Assembly: GCA_028684065.1 (NCBI GenBank)
Contig: JAQUGO010000008.1
Location: forward strand, 83,832 to 147,831
Length of the DNA: 64,000 bases
Direction: 5' to 3'
DNA from: Sulfurospirillaceae bacterium
GTDB taxonomy: Bacteria > Campylobacterota > Campylobacteria > Campylobacterales > Sulfurospirillaceae
The position numbers were made by a program, and so were the translations under genes. This document shows positions 18,009 to 27,441 of this stretch, piece after piece. Below the pieces are notes generated by a model, which was not told the DNA's origin, ran no database searches, and was given only the letters and a program-made list of their open reading frames with translations. How positions within the stretch are numbered: position 1 is the stretch's first letter; every line of letters starts with the position of its first letter.

Positions 18009-20557
18009 ACAGACTTCCTTATACTAATGATAAAATCTTGGCTTGAGTGCCCTGTGGTTAGGGGATTAAACGCAAAATTTGCAATATGATTGGGATTTAA
18101 ACCTATCTTACTTACATTGCGTAAACCTTTGGTCATATTGCGGAAATATCCAGCACCCATTCCATAGTAACTAAATAGCGCATCAGGGTGTACCACTTCG
18201 CTCAAGATAACACGTGCTTTAACAACAAGTTCTGGCTTATCAATATTGATAATTTCAACAATATCATCGGTTTTAAGCCCTAAGGTTATTCCTTTTTGAT
18301 GGTTGATAAACACAGCATCAGCATTGGTGTCATGGTGCAAGGTTTGCAATAAAGTATTATTTTTAGTTTGCTGACCTGTAAAACTTCCTAGAGGATGAAA
18401 CCCTGTAATGGGAATGAATTCATGGTTTGCAAGCTTTGTTTTTTTCTCTAGCCAGTAAGGTTTGTTATTCATAGGTAGTGGAGAAGCGTATTCGGCTCTA
18501 TCGTAACCTCTCTCTTGTAACTCAGCTCTTTTTTTCGCCAAATAGGTTGAATAAAGCTCAATCTTCCCCGTTGGCGTTCCTTTTGCCTTGATACCATAAT
18601 GCTTTTCTCCTACCCAAATGCGGCCATTGAGGATAGATTCTAGGGGTGGGATTGTTGCCATTTCAGCATCATTAAGACCACTGAGTTTGCTGTACTGTTT
18701 TTTCCATAACGACATTATCCCTTCACGCTCAAATTCTCCAAAATACTGTTCAAACACTTCAGCTTTAAGCGTTCGTTTTGCTAGTTGCATAATAATGCAG
18801 TATCCATCTTTAGAGTCATACATCGGCTCGACGGCTTTACGGTTGACACCAATAGTAGGAATGGGGGATTTATACGAGGTATTGATTGCTTCATCTCTTT
18901 CTAAGAAAGTACAATCTGGCATAACAATGTCTGCATACATAATCGTTTCATTTAAAAAAGGCGAGATAGCGACAATCATCTCCAAGGTTTTAAGTGCTTT
19001 GATAATTTCTCCGCTTCCAGCAGAGCCACCTACGATATTTTGTCCTGAAAAAATAGCAACACGCTGTTTGTAAGGTTTTTCACTCAAAACAGTTTTAATC
19101 CATGTACGGCGATAGTAATGATCACTCATAAAAGCAGAACTAGGGTCGTTTTTAAGGTACCATTGTGGAATAGACATGTCTGTAGCGTGAGGTACATGAA
19201 TGTATTTAGCTGTTTTGACACTGCGATTGTAAAACACACCTCCTTTAACACCCAATGTGCCCAAAAGTACATTGATTTGAGTGATAAGAAGCTTTTCTCT
19301 TAAACTGGATGCATAACGTTCAGCCCTGTATCCTCTATCTATAAAACAAGCAGGCTTAGTATCATTAAGTTTTTTAGCCAGCTGTACAATGCTCGTAGCG
19401 GGAATAGATGTTTGCTCTTGAGTCCATTCAGGAGTACAGTGCTCAACTGATTGTTGTATCATCTCTAAAGATGTTTTACATGCGATTTTAACCCCCTCAA
19501 TTTCTACGTCAAAAGAACCAAATAAAGTTGCATTTTTTGCTTCAGATTTAAAAGTTACAACACCATCTGAAACAACAAGGTAATCAAGAACTTTAACACT
19601 CTTTCCTTTCTCCTCTTTTTCAATCTGGCGTATTTGTGCAGGTAATCCTGTTGCTACATTGATAAGCATATCGGCATTAGTGTATTTTTTAAGGTAGTCC
19701 AAATCAAAAAAACGATTTTTGAAGATTTCATGCATGATTCCCATCAAAAAAGGCGCATCCGTACCAGGCCTTATAGGTACCCACTGTGCATCACTTTCTC
19801 CTGCTTCAGAAGGTTTTCGAGGGTCAACTACGGCAATTTGCATACCATTTTTTTTGCCCAAGCCAAACATTCGGCCCCACGCATGGCAGACAAGTCCACC
19901 GCCAGGATTGCGTTGCAACAAAATTCCAAATTTTGCATTTTCATAATCTGAACTAATGGCACCTGTACTTTGGTCAGGTACTCCACTGGCATCTTTACCT
20001 CCAATGATGGCAGAAAGTCCTACAGTGAGACTATTTGCAAAGCATGTGTCGCCATATCCTGGAATATTAGGAGTGCCATAAATTTTAAAAAATTCACTGT
20101 CAAGCCCGGGTGCGCTATTAAAGCGGGGCAAAAAAGCAACCGATTTTTGATCATTTTCAGTTTCAATGGTTTTAAGCTTGCCTGCAACTAGGTCAAGTAC
20201 TTCATCCCATGATGCTTTTCTAAATTTGCCTTCACCTCGTTCACCAATTCGGATAAGGGGCGTTTTAATACGATCAGGATCATACAATGCACCCATGGCA
20301 GCACGTCCACGCCCACAAATCCCACCGTATGGTGTATCCATGTTGGCTTCGATTCTTACGACTTTATTTTGACTTACCGTAGCAATCATGGGGCACAATT
20401 GTGCGCACATATGGCACAATAGTGGTACCTTTTTTTCAATTCCAAAATCTGCTTCAGTGACAGTTTTTGCTTCGGCTTTCACATTGGTGATGATACTTCC
20501 TCCGATGACAGATGCTACTGTACCCTTTAGAAAATCGCGCCTTGATGTTTTCCTCAA
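18005..20557 (-). CDS. PsrA/PhsA-type molybdopterin oxidoreductase, copy 1
   Basis: The 850-residue catalytic subunit begins with a Tat signal (SRRDFLKG). Cys48, Cys51, Cys55 and Cys81 bind the FS0 [4Fe-4S] cluster, followed by CGRGRAAMGALYDPDRIKTP and GERGEGKFRKASWDE, which are typical of polysulfide/thiosulfate reductases. Cys172 in GYGDTCFAN is the likely molybdenum ligand. It is about 90 residues longer than PsrA. Cofactor and Tat export place it on the periplasmic face. The substrate (thiosulfate, polysulfide, or another sulfur or selenium oxyanion) cannot be fixed by sequence reading. Copy 2 at 27438-29990 has exactly the same length and is co-linear throughout. Confidence 0.85.
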   Translation of the reverse strand: MRKTSRRDFLKGTVASVIGGSIITNVKAEAKTVTEADFGIEKKVPLLCHMCAQLCPMIATVSQNKVVRIEANMDTPYGGICGRGRAAMGALYDPDRIKTPLIRIGERGEGKFRKASWDEVLDLVAGKLKTIETENDQKSVAFLPRFNSAPGLDSEFFKIYGTPNIPGYGDTCFANSLTVGLSAIIGGKDASGVPDQSTGAISSDYENAKFGILLQRNPGGGLVCHAWGRMFGLGKKNGMQIAVVDPRKPSEAGESDAQWVPIRPGTDAPFLMGIMHEIFKNRFFDLDYLKKYTNADMLINVATGLPAQIRQIEKEEKGKSVKVLDYLVVSDGVVTFKSEAKNATLFGSFDVEIEGVKIACKTSLEMIQQSVEHCTPEWTQEQTSIPATSIVQLAKKLNDTKPACFIDRGYRAERYASSLREKLLITQINVLLGTLGVKGGVFYNRSVKTAKYIHVPHATDMSIPQWYLKNDPSSAFMSDHYYRRTWIKTVLSEKPYKQRVAIFSGQNIVGGSAGSGEIIKALKTLEMIVAISPFLNETIMYADIVMPDCTFLERDEAINTSYKSPIPTIGVNRKAVEPMYDSKDGYCIIMQLAKRTLKAEVFEQYFGEFEREGIMSLWKKQYSKLSGLNDAEMATIPPLESILNGRIWVGEKHYGIKAKGTPTGKIELYSTYLAKKRAELQERGYDRAEYASPLPMNNKPYWLEKKTKLANHEFIPITGFHPLGSFTGQQTKNNTLLQTLHHDTNADAVFINHQKGITLGLKTDDIVEIINIDKPELVVKARVILSEVVHPDALFSYYGMGAGYFRNMTKGLRNVSKIGLNPNHIANFAFNPLTTGHSSQDFIISIRKSV

Positions 20558-20610
20558 AAGACTCTCCTTAGATTAGTTTAAGAATTTGTTTTCTCAATTT
20601 AATGCTAACA

Positions 20611-20659
20611 AAGTGGTAGGGAGGAAGTGGGGTTATAATTAAATATGGTATTTATTATA
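20611..20659. promoter_or_regulatory. G-rich repeats and -10 boxes upstream of molybdoenzyme operon 1
   Basis: On the plus strand AAGTGG occurs at 20611 and 20625, the second as AAGTGGGG running into TTATAAT (20633-20639). On the minus strand a TATAAT at 20659-20654 faces the operon. The G-rich units resemble those at 21141 and 25856. They could be a response-regulator site in the leader or core promoter of the operon. Confidence 0.4.
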
Positions 20660-20680
20660 ATTAAAACAGAATTTAAAATG

Positions 20681-21094
20681 CTATAAAGTAACACGTTGGT
20701 CAAATTCTTTGTCCAATACATTTTTGATTTTATAAAGAATTTTATGTTTTACATCGTTATAACAATATTCTTTTCCTAGACCTTTATAACCTATATAAAA
20801 AAGAGTTCCTTCACAAGGAGGAGGTGTGGCTTTTTCAGTAAGGTAATCAAAAAGTACAAAGGTTGCGTCAAATGTATGATTGACGATCTCTTCATAGTGC
20901 TTAATATTAAAGGTGTGAATTTTGATGTGTTTAGAACGGAGCATTAATTGCATTTCTTCAATGTTCTCTGGTAAATAATTAATCCCACAGGAGTAAAAAT
21001 TTAACATACAGTGACTGAACTGTTGGCGTAATAAAGCTTCTGCAATCATAGAACAACATGTATTTCCTGCTGAAAAAAGTAATATATTTTTCAT
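20681..21094 (-). CDS. Degenerate LMW-PTP/ArsC-fold protein (likely pseudoenzyme)
   Basis: The 137-residue protein opens with ILLFSAGNTCCSMIAEALL, which aligns with the phosphatase/arsenate-reductase loop FxCxGNxCRSxxAE. The nucleophilic cysteine is Ser8 and the loop arginine is Cys14, so neither phosphatase nor arsenate-reductase chemistry is expected. The remaining fold (beta strand, helix, YSCGI strand) is kept. It lies between the first molybdoenzyme operon and a c-di-GMP protein, and direct GTGGGGT repeats stand upstream. The role may be ligand or protein binding in regulation. Confidence 0.65.
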   Translation of the reverse strand: MKNILLFSAGNTCCSMIAEALLRQQFSHCMLNFYSCGINYLPENIEEMQLMLRSKHIKIHTFNIKHYEEIVNHTFDATFVLFDYLTEKATPPPCEGTLFYIGYKGLGKEYCYNDVKHKILYKIKNVLDKEFDQRVTL

Positions 21095-21140
21095 AATTTC
21101 CCTCTATTGTAAATTCGTTGAGGTTAGTTTATCGCACAAT

Positions 21141-21188
21141 GTGGGGTAAAGTGGGGTGATGAAAACAGGCTTCCATGGCGGGGTAACT
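21141..21188. promoter_or_regulatory. GTGGGGT direct repeats
   Basis: GTGGGGTAAA at 21141 and GTGGGGTGAT at 21151 form a ten-base-period direct repeat, with a third unit GCGGGGTAAC at 21179. They stand 50-95 bases before the pseudo-phosphatase gene. A period of 10-11 bases is what OmpR-type regulators use, and such a regulator is encoded at 25108-25797. Confidence 0.5.
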
Positions 21189-21257
21189 ATACAGCGTTAA
21201 AGTGTTTATTTCTTGATGAGAAATGATAACTCACATTATAGATAAAAGATGGTGCGC

Positions 21258-23222
21258 TTAAGTAAACAAAGTAGCACTGGGTTCTGCTATATAATAGCCT
21301 TGTGAGTAATCGATACCTAGCGCACAGACGGTGTCAAATATTTCTTTCGTTGAAACATATTCGGCAACTGTTTTCATATTTCGAGCTTGCGCAAATGTGA
21401 TAATAGCTTTAACAATATCGATTGAACCATCGTTGATATTAATATTTTTAATAATTGATCCATCTATCTTAATATAGGTAGCGCTTAGTTTGATAAGGTA
21501 ATCAAAATTGGAATAGCCTGAGCCAAAATCATCAATAGCCAGTCTACACCCGCACGTTTTTGCACGTTCTAAAAACATTAAAACATCTTGGTTGTTTTTC
21601 ATATTTTCTGATTCCACAAGTTCTATAATAACTTGCTTATGAACATCATAAGTATGAATACTCTCCCATAGGCACGCTCTTGTTTCTTCACTTAAAATAT
21701 CACTCATGGTTAGGTTGATGGAAAAGTCCAGTCCTGTCTGGTAAAAGGTTTTACATGTTTTTTGAATCATTTGTTTGGTAATATCGGGGTATTGTCTGGT
21801 TTTTTTGGCAATTTCTAGAAAATAATAGGGAGTTATGATTTCATCTTTGTCAATAATTCGTGCTAAGGATTCGTATTTTTCGATGACACGTGTTCTATTA
21901 TTGAAAATAGGCTGAAAAAATGGTGTAATGGTACTTTTATCAATAGCCTCTTTGATTTTATTGGCCCAGTACATATTAAGTTCATACTCTTTAGCGAGCT
22001 CAATCTCTTTGCGGTATTCACAAAAGAGAGAATTTTGGCTTTTCGCATAATTTTTAGCAATATCGACAGTGGAAAGCAAGTCCTCCGGTTTTTCGCGAGA
22101 GATTGCCATCACGACAGAGAAAAAAATTGTTTTATCATCAAGAAGTACAGCTTGATTATTAAGGCTAGTATGCAATTTTTCGGCCATTGTATCAAAATCT
22201 GCTTGATACTTTTGATCGACCAAAATGATAAATTCATCCGCATTAATACGGTATAAATTTAGGTTTTCTGGAAGCAGTGTTAAGAGTTGTATTGCGAAGA
22301 CTTTTAAGAGCGCATCACCAACTTTATAACCGTAAAAATCATTCACTTCACCAAAACGAACGATATCAAAAAGAATAAGATAGGGTGCGTTTGCCTTTTT
22401 GATATCGAGTAAGAGTTTAAAGCGATTGCCAACACCAGTGATATAATCCGTTTGAGCTTGTATTTTAAGATTATTCGTAGCGGTCATAAGCTCTGTAACA
22501 TCATGACGAACGCCAATATACTTTGTAATATTTCCTTGATAATCAAGTAGCGGAGAGATTGAAACACTCGAATAAAAAGAGCTCCCGTCTTTTCGTTTAT
22601 TTTTTAAAAGGCCTTTCCATATTTTTTTATTTTGAATCGTTGACCACAACTGTTTAAAGGTCTCTTTTGTGCTATCTGGGTGACGCATAATATTATGAGG
22701 TTTTCCTAAAATTTCATCAAGAGTATAACCAGAGTTATTTAAAAATTCTTTATTGGCATGAACGATATTTCCATCAAGATTAGCTATTGTAATGGTATTG
22801 TTGGAGTCTAGAATTTCTTTGTATGTTTCGAGTTCAATCTGTGCTGTTTTATGGGCTGTAATATCATTAATATAGCCAAAAAAGTGCACAACATCGCCTT
22901 GTTGATTACGAATAATCTGAACATTTTTTTCGACCCAAATAATGGTTCCATCTTTGTGTCTAAGTCTATAGGGCGTATGCTTAAATCGCGTGGCTTGAGA
23001 ATGTGAAAAGAACTCTATTTCATGCCTAAAAAGGGGTAAATCATTCGGATAGATAAGGTCTAAGCAATATATTAAGCCATTTTCTAGCTCTTCTTTATTA
23101 TATCCCAAAAGAGATTGGACATTCTGACTTACGTATAAAACGCTCCACTTTTCATCTGGCTTGCATTTAAAAAAAACAGTAGGGCTTAGATTGAGATAAT
23201 TCTCAAAATTATTCTGAATCAT
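21258..23222 (-). CDS. PAS-PAS-GGDEF-EAL protein, probable c-di-GMP phosphodiesterase
   Basis: The 654-residue soluble protein has two PAS domains (about 5-125 and 135-250), a GGDEF domain and an EAL domain (about 415-650). The GGDEF site reads NADEF at 327-331, so cyclase activity is probably lost. The EAL side keeps Glu451 (ESL), Asp564-Asp565-Phe566-Gly567 and the following KIDGS and AEYV segments, so c-di-GMP hydrolysis is likely. PAS domains suggest redox or ligand sensing. No membrane segment is visible. It sits between the two molybdoenzyme operons. Confidence 0.88.
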   Translation of the reverse strand: MIQNNFENYLNLSPTVFFKCKPDEKWSVLYVSQNVQSLLGYNKEELENGLIYCLDLIYPNDLPLFRHEIEFFSHSQATRFKHTPYRLRHKDGTIIWVEKNVQIIRNQQGDVVHFFGYINDITAHKTAQIELETYKEILDSNNTITIANLDGNIVHANKEFLNNSGYTLDEILGKPHNIMRHPDSTKETFKQLWSTIQNKKIWKGLLKNKRKDGSSFYSSVSISPLLDYQGNITKYIGVRHDVTELMTATNNLKIQAQTDYITGVGNRFKLLLDIKKANAPYLILFDIVRFGEVNDFYGYKVGDALLKVFAIQLLTLLPENLNLYRINADEFIILVDQKYQADFDTMAEKLHTSLNNQAVLLDDKTIFFSVVMAISREKPEDLLSTVDIAKNYAKSQNSLFCEYRKEIELAKEYELNMYWANKIKEAIDKSTITPFFQPIFNNRTRVIEKYESLARIIDKDEIITPYYFLEIAKKTRQYPDITKQMIQKTCKTFYQTGLDFSINLTMSDILSEETRACLWESIHTYDVHKQVIIELVESENMKNNQDVLMFLERAKTCGCRLAIDDFGSGYSNFDYLIKLSATYIKIDGSIIKNININDGSIDIVKAIITFAQARNMKTVAEYVSTKEIFDTVCALGIDYSQGYYIAEPSATLFT

Positions 23223-23344
23223 TACATAATTCCTAAAATAGTAAGTTTTTTTGCCGAATTGCTAATTAATGAGGTACGATTATACCACGTAAAAAAGTTT
23301 TTTTTAGTCGCTTGCATTAATTGATACGAATTATAAATGGCTGG

Positions 23345-25111
23345 TTATGAAAGAATAATTTCAAATACAGCTCCACCTTCTTCATTGTAAACAATAAGCC
23401 AACCTTTTTGGTTCTTTTCCACAATATTCTTTGTCATATAAAGGCCTATGCCAGTACCACTGCTCGCATGTTTTGAAGAGACATAGGGTTCAAAGATTTT
23501 AGTGATAGGCTCAAAAGTGATTCCTCCGCCATTATCTTTAATTTTGATAACTTTTTTAGCATTTCTTTCAAAAATAGAGACACTAATTTTTGGGTTTATG
23601 ATTGCTCGTTCGATGAGTACATCTTTAGCGTTGCCAAGAATATTTAAAATCGCTTGTGTCAACTCGCTTTCTAATCCTTCAATATACAATTTACATTCCT
23701 CATGGACTTCAATGGTGATATGATGATTTTTTAAAGCCGCGCTTAGAAGATAAAAAGATTTATAATAAGCATCATTAATACAAAACGTTGTTATTTTCTC
23801 GTTTGTCGAAAAAAAGTTACGAAAATCATCGATAGTTTGAGACATATGCGTGATCAGATTTTCGGCTTTATATGTGATATTTTTAAGTTCTTTACTGTTG
23901 AGAATTCCCTGCTCAAAACAGACTTCTAATCGTATAAATAAGCTTCCTAACTCGGTCAAAGGCTGTCTCCATTGATGTGCGATATTGCCTATCATCTCTC
24001 CCATGCTCGCAAGTTTATCTTGCCGAATCATAATACGTTCTTTTTCCATAGTCTCTTCTTCTTTAAGAAGTCTATTTTTTATTTCTTCTTTAACTCGCGC
24101 TTCTAAATTTTTATTGGTTAAAAGGAGATCGTGCTCGCTTTGTTGAAGTTTACGGTTCGTTTCATTAAGTTTTTTGGTCAAAATATTGAAGCCAAAATTG
24201 ACCACAAAAGCACTTAGTATGATAAAGATAAAAGAGATAACAAATGTCTTTTTAATCCAGTAAAAAAGCTCTTGCTTATGCTCAGTTGTTTCATACAAAA
24301 AAACAAAACGCGCAAGGTTTTGGGCATCTTTATTGATGATATAAAAAATTTCTGTGGTAAAAGTTCTTTCTCCTAACCTTAGGGTATCGGTAGAGCAGGC
24401 CGAAAGGTCTTTGAATATATCACTTGATTGTAGCGCAAGAGGTAAGGTACTAGAAAGGAGTTGAAAATTGCAAATCATAGGTAATGTTTTATTTCTTGAT
24501 CCGTAAATATCAGTATTGACAAATAGCGATGTTTGAATTCCTAATGTTTGTTTCATATAATGAAGAAAATAGTTAATATCTACAACAAATTCAACCATTC
24601 CAATAAATACTCCATTTTCTAAAGATGGAACAAAAATATTATAGGTGAACTCATTTTTTTTCATACTAAACATTGCATAACTTTTGCCTTCTTGAATATC
24701 CCCAATAATATGCTGCTCAAAAGGGAGTTGACTAAAAGAAAACAGTGGGGTAAACGCATTATCGTAAAATCTTACATCTTTAAGGTAGGGATTCTCAATT
24801 TGGATTTCATCCCAATTAGATTGAAGTAAGGTATGAATTTGAGAGATATTTTTCTCTTTAAGGGCTTGTTTAATGGCGTTAGAACTCATGCATGAAACCC
24901 CTCTATGGGTAAAAAATTTCAAAGCAGAATCTGAAGACTGTTGATAAGCATTGACGATTTCATAGGAGAAAGCATCTTCACTGTGCGTCAGAGTACTTTT
25001 GAGCTCTTGATAACGAATAAGTCCTAAAATAAGAAAAAAAAGAATAAAAAAAAGAAGTAAAGGAATCATCGTTTTAATTTTAGGAGTGAGTGAAATTTCA
25101 TGTATTTTCAT
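23345..25111 (-). CDS. Membrane sensor histidine kinase
   Basis: The 588-residue protein has membrane helices at about 14-34 and 288-308 enclosing a 250-residue periplasmic sensor of the double-Cache type. A coiled coil (about 310-365) and the H box GNIAHQWRQPL with His379, characteristic of Campylobacterota kinases, follow. Then come the N box (LNILGNAKDVL) and the G2 box GTGIGLYMTK. It overlaps the response regulator gene by four bases. Its place between the two molybdoenzyme operons suggests it senses their periplasmic substrate. Confidence 0.88.
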   Translation of the reverse strand: MKIHEISLTPKIKTMIPLLLFFILFFLILGLIRYQELKSTLTHSEDAFSYEIVNAYQQSSDSALKFFTHRGVSCMSSNAIKQALKEKNISQIHTLLQSNWDEIQIENPYLKDVRFYDNAFTPLFSFSQLPFEQHIIGDIQEGKSYAMFSMKKNEFTYNIFVPSLENGVFIGMVEFVVDINYFLHYMKQTLGIQTSLFVNTDIYGSRNKTLPMICNFQLLSSTLPLALQSSDIFKDLSACSTDTLRLGERTFTTEIFYIINKDAQNLARFVFLYETTEHKQELFYWIKKTFVISFIFIILSAFVVNFGFNILTKKLNETNRKLQQSEHDLLLTNKNLEARVKEEIKNRLLKEEETMEKERIMIRQDKLASMGEMIGNIAHQWRQPLTELGSLFIRLEVCFEQGILNSKELKNITYKAENLITHMSQTIDDFRNFFSTNEKITTFCINDAYYKSFYLLSAALKNHHITIEVHEECKLYIEGLESELTQAILNILGNAKDVLIERAIINPKISVSIFERNAKKVIKIKDNGGGITFEPITKIFEPYVSSKHASSGTGIGLYMTKNIVEKNQKGWLIVYNEEGGAVFEIILS

Positions 25112-25797
25112 TGTTCAGAATCCATCGTATAGCCAATGCCAAAAATATTATGTATTAGAGGTGCAGGGAGTTTTTTTCGCAACACTTTCACTAAAGATTT
25201 CAAAGCTTCTTTGCTGACTATTTCCCATCCCCAAATGGATTCAATGAGTTCTTCGAATGAAAAAATCTTTGAAGGTTGTTGACTCATAAGCTCTATAAGC
25301 TTCAATTCATGCAACGAAAGAGGAATTTTTGTTTGTTTAAAGAAAAGATTTTTTGTAACATAATCAAAGGTATAACTATTTTTCAAGGTGATGCATTCTT
25401 TTCCTTTTATACGTTTGATAAGACATTCTTCAATTGCATTTAAAAGAGAATTTTTTGAAAAAGGTTTAAGGAGATAACGCGTAATGTTAAGTTCAATAGC
25501 CCTAAAAAGGTAGGGTTGTTCTGTATGAGCTGTGAGAACAATAACAGGGATTTCTTGATTTGTTTTACGAATAAGCGTTAGTACCTCAATGCCATCATAC
25601 TTTGGCATGCAGATATCAAAGATGAGTAAATCGGGGTTTTTTTCTTCAAACAATTCAAGAGCCTCTTGTCCATCCTTGGCAACAAAAACATCTTTGAAGA
25701 GTAAAGAGAGAACAAAACTGATGTTTTCACGAATACCTTCTTCATCTTCAGCATATAAAACTCTAATGTTTTTATATAAAGAAGTATTGTTAACCAT
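25108..25797 (-). CDS. OmpR-type response regulator
   Basis: The 229-residue protein has a receiver domain (phospho-acceptor Asp in LLIFDICMPKYDG, switch Thr in VLTAHT, Lys in LLKPFS) and a C-terminal winged-helix domain (LSLHELKLIELM to FGIGYTMD). ATG 25797 is chosen because AAAGG lies six bases before it. The ATG at 25803 touches the ribosome site. It is the first gene of the pair with the kinase. Repeats and a palindrome upstream suggest autoregulation. Confidence 0.88.
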   Translation of the reverse strand: MVNNTSLYKNIRVLYAEDEEGIRENISFVLSLLFKDVFVAKDGQEALELFEEKNPDLLIFDICMPKYDGIEVLTLIRKTNQEIPVIVLTAHTEQPYLFRAIELNITRYLLKPFSKNSLLNAIEECLIKRIKGKECITLKNSYTFDYVTKNLFFKQTKIPLSLHELKLIELMSQQPSKIFSFEELIESIWGWEIVSKEALKSLVKVLRKKLPAPLIHNIFGIGYTMDSEQ

Positions 25798-25855
25798 TAT
25801 CATCCTTTGTGTAGTCCACCAAATATAAATATTTTAAGAGTACTGTATCTTAGCA

Positions 25856-25877
25856 TTAGGGGCAAATTAGGGTTATA
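25856..25877. promoter_or_regulatory. TTAGGG direct repeat before the response regulator
   Basis: TTAGGGGCAAA followed by TTAGGGTTATA gives two half-sites exactly 11 bases apart, 60-80 bases before the regulator's ATG. Compare the GTGGGGT repeats at 21141. Confidence 0.4.
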
Positions 25878-25896
25878 TGATAGTAAAGTAACATTA

Positions 25897-25926
25897 TACC
25901 CCAATTTATACGTATAAATTGGGGTA
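25897..25926. promoter_or_regulatory. Perfect 30-base palindrome abutting a TATAAT box (operator candidate 2)
   Basis: Fifteen-base arms (TACCCCAATTTATAC and its complement) meet with no loop. It lies 17 bases after the copy 2 cytochrome b stop. A minus-strand TATAAT at 25898-25893 overlaps its edge and faces the two-component genes about 95 bases away. The half-site is the same as at 16459-16488. Confidence 0.65.
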
Positions 25927-25943
25927 AATTGAGGCTAAAAGGG

Positions 25944-26639
25944 TTAGAGTTTTTGAAGCTTTCGGTACCACAAAGAGTGATGTTCTTTGACGTACTCTTC
26001 ATCCATTTCACCTGTTTTAAACATCGCTTTATACGCTGCTTGATTGGCAGGATGTGTTGCAAAGTAGATATGAATTAGAAGTGTAACTGCAAGAACAATA
26101 AAGCTTATCGCATGAGCTCCTCGTGCGATAGAGATAATGTCGTGTGTAATGGCACTTCTGAAAATCAGAATATAACCAGAGATAACGATAACAACCATAC
26201 ACACTGTCAAAAGCCACGCACTTGCTTTTTGTCCTGTATTCATCTTACCAAATTCGGCGTGTTCAAGGTCGATATAATTTTTCTTCATCTCACCGATACC
26301 TTCAAATACAGCACTCGCACCCCATTTATCAGGCCAGATACTCAAAGTTAATACTTTTTGTGTCATCGAAATCACAAAAGGAATCATGATGGCCGTAAAG
26401 GTAAAGGCACTGAGCCAGTGAATCACACGCAGAAAAGAGATACCAGAAGCCAAGATACCTTCGCTATTCATATCCCCTGCTAAAAAGTTAATCGAATGAC
26501 CAATCCCATAGGCGATAAAATGAAACTTCTCTGATAAAATTGGAAGTCCACTTAATGTTAAAAAAGCAACAAAGTGAATCATATGTTTATGAAACCACAT
26601 ATCCAATGAGCTATAGGCTAAAACGGTTTTAGTTTTCAT
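25944..26639 (-). CDS. FdnI/PhsC-type cytochrome b subunit, copy 2
   Basis: This 231-residue protein is a close paralog of the copy 1 cytochrome, with the same four helices and heme-ligand histidines (FHKHMIHF, RVIHWLSAF, HIYFATHP). Differences are mostly in loops. ATG 26639 follows AAAGGAAATAGCC and overlaps the ferredoxin subunit stop by 11 bases. It would connect copy 2 of the molybdoenzyme to the quinone pool. Confidence 0.85.
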   Translation of the reverse strand: MKTKTVLAYSSLDMWFHKHMIHFVAFLTLSGLPILSEKFHFIAYGIGHSINFLAGDMNSEGILASGISFLRVIHWLSAFTFTAIMIPFVISMTQKVLTLSIWPDKWGASAVFEGIGEMKKNYIDLEHAEFGKMNTGQKASAWLLTVCMVVIVISGYILIFRSAITHDIISIARGAHAISFIVLAVTLLIHIYFATHPANQAAYKAMFKTGEMDEEYVKEHHSLWYRKLQKL

Positions 26640-27441
26640 GGCTATTTCCTTTTTCTGCAATTTTTTTCTTGCGTTTATCGAGCCAATAGATAAAGTGCGC
26701 TGTCGTTCCAAGTGCGACAGCCACCGTCATTACAGCACCAGCCACTTTAGCGGTATCTCTCCATTGCATAAGAGTTCGCTCAGGTTTTGTGTCAAGTTTG
26801 TACGCTTCTAATTCTGTTTCTTCAACGATGGTTATCCACTTAAGATGCCCCACATAATCATTGAGTTTATCAGCGCCATAAACGATATATTTTTTACCCG
26901 TTTTTTCAGTGTATAAAGCAGCCCTTTTTTTGGCTTCCTCAATAACATTTTCCGCATTTCCAGAAAACATAGCAAGGGTGGGGCATGCTTCAACACAACT
27001 TTGTTTCAAGCCATTTTCCACGCGATCATAACAGCCTGTACACTTGTAGGCTTTACCGTTTTCTTTACTGTAAACAGGTACATCAAAAGGACATGCATCG
27101 CCACAACTTTGACAGCCGATACACGCTTTGGCATTAATCACGACTTCACCACCAGAGCGTGTTGTTATAGCGCCTGTTGGACAGATACCTTGGCATGGGG
27201 CATTTTCACAATGGTTGCAGTGGTGAAAAGCAGTAACTTGCCTAGCATTAGGATAAACGCCTATTTCTTTACGAATGGGGGTTAAATAATTAAAATGAGG
27301 CATAGTCGCTTGTACGCTTTGTTCCACATTCATTACACCTTCTCGTTGCAAACGCACGCGATTTTCAACCGAACAATTAATCATACATGCAAAACAACGG
27401 ATGCATGCTTGTGTGTCATAACATTTGATTTGCTGTTTCAT
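26629..27441 (-). CDS. Four-cluster ferredoxin subunit with C-terminal anchor, copy 2
   Basis: The 270-residue protein has the same length and the same cysteine spacing as copy 1 (CYDTQACIRCFACMINC, CNHCENAPCQGIC, CIGCQSCGDAC, CTGCYDRVENGLKQSC). It also has the same C-terminal membrane helix before LDKRKKK. It overlaps the catalytic gene by four bases. Confidence 0.88.
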   Translation of the reverse strand: MKQQIKCYDTQACIRCFACMINCSVENRVRLQREGVMNVEQSVQATMPHFNYLTPIRKEIGVYPNARQVTAFHHCNHCENAPCQGICPTGAITTRSGGEVVINAKACIGCQSCGDACPFDVPVYSKENGKAYKCTGCYDRVENGLKQSCVEACPTLAMFSGNAENVIEEAKKRAALYTEKTGKKYIVYGADKLNDYVGHLKWITIVEETELEAYKLDTKPERTLMQWRDTAKVAGAVMTVAVALGTTAHFIYWLDKRKKKIAEKGNSHEN

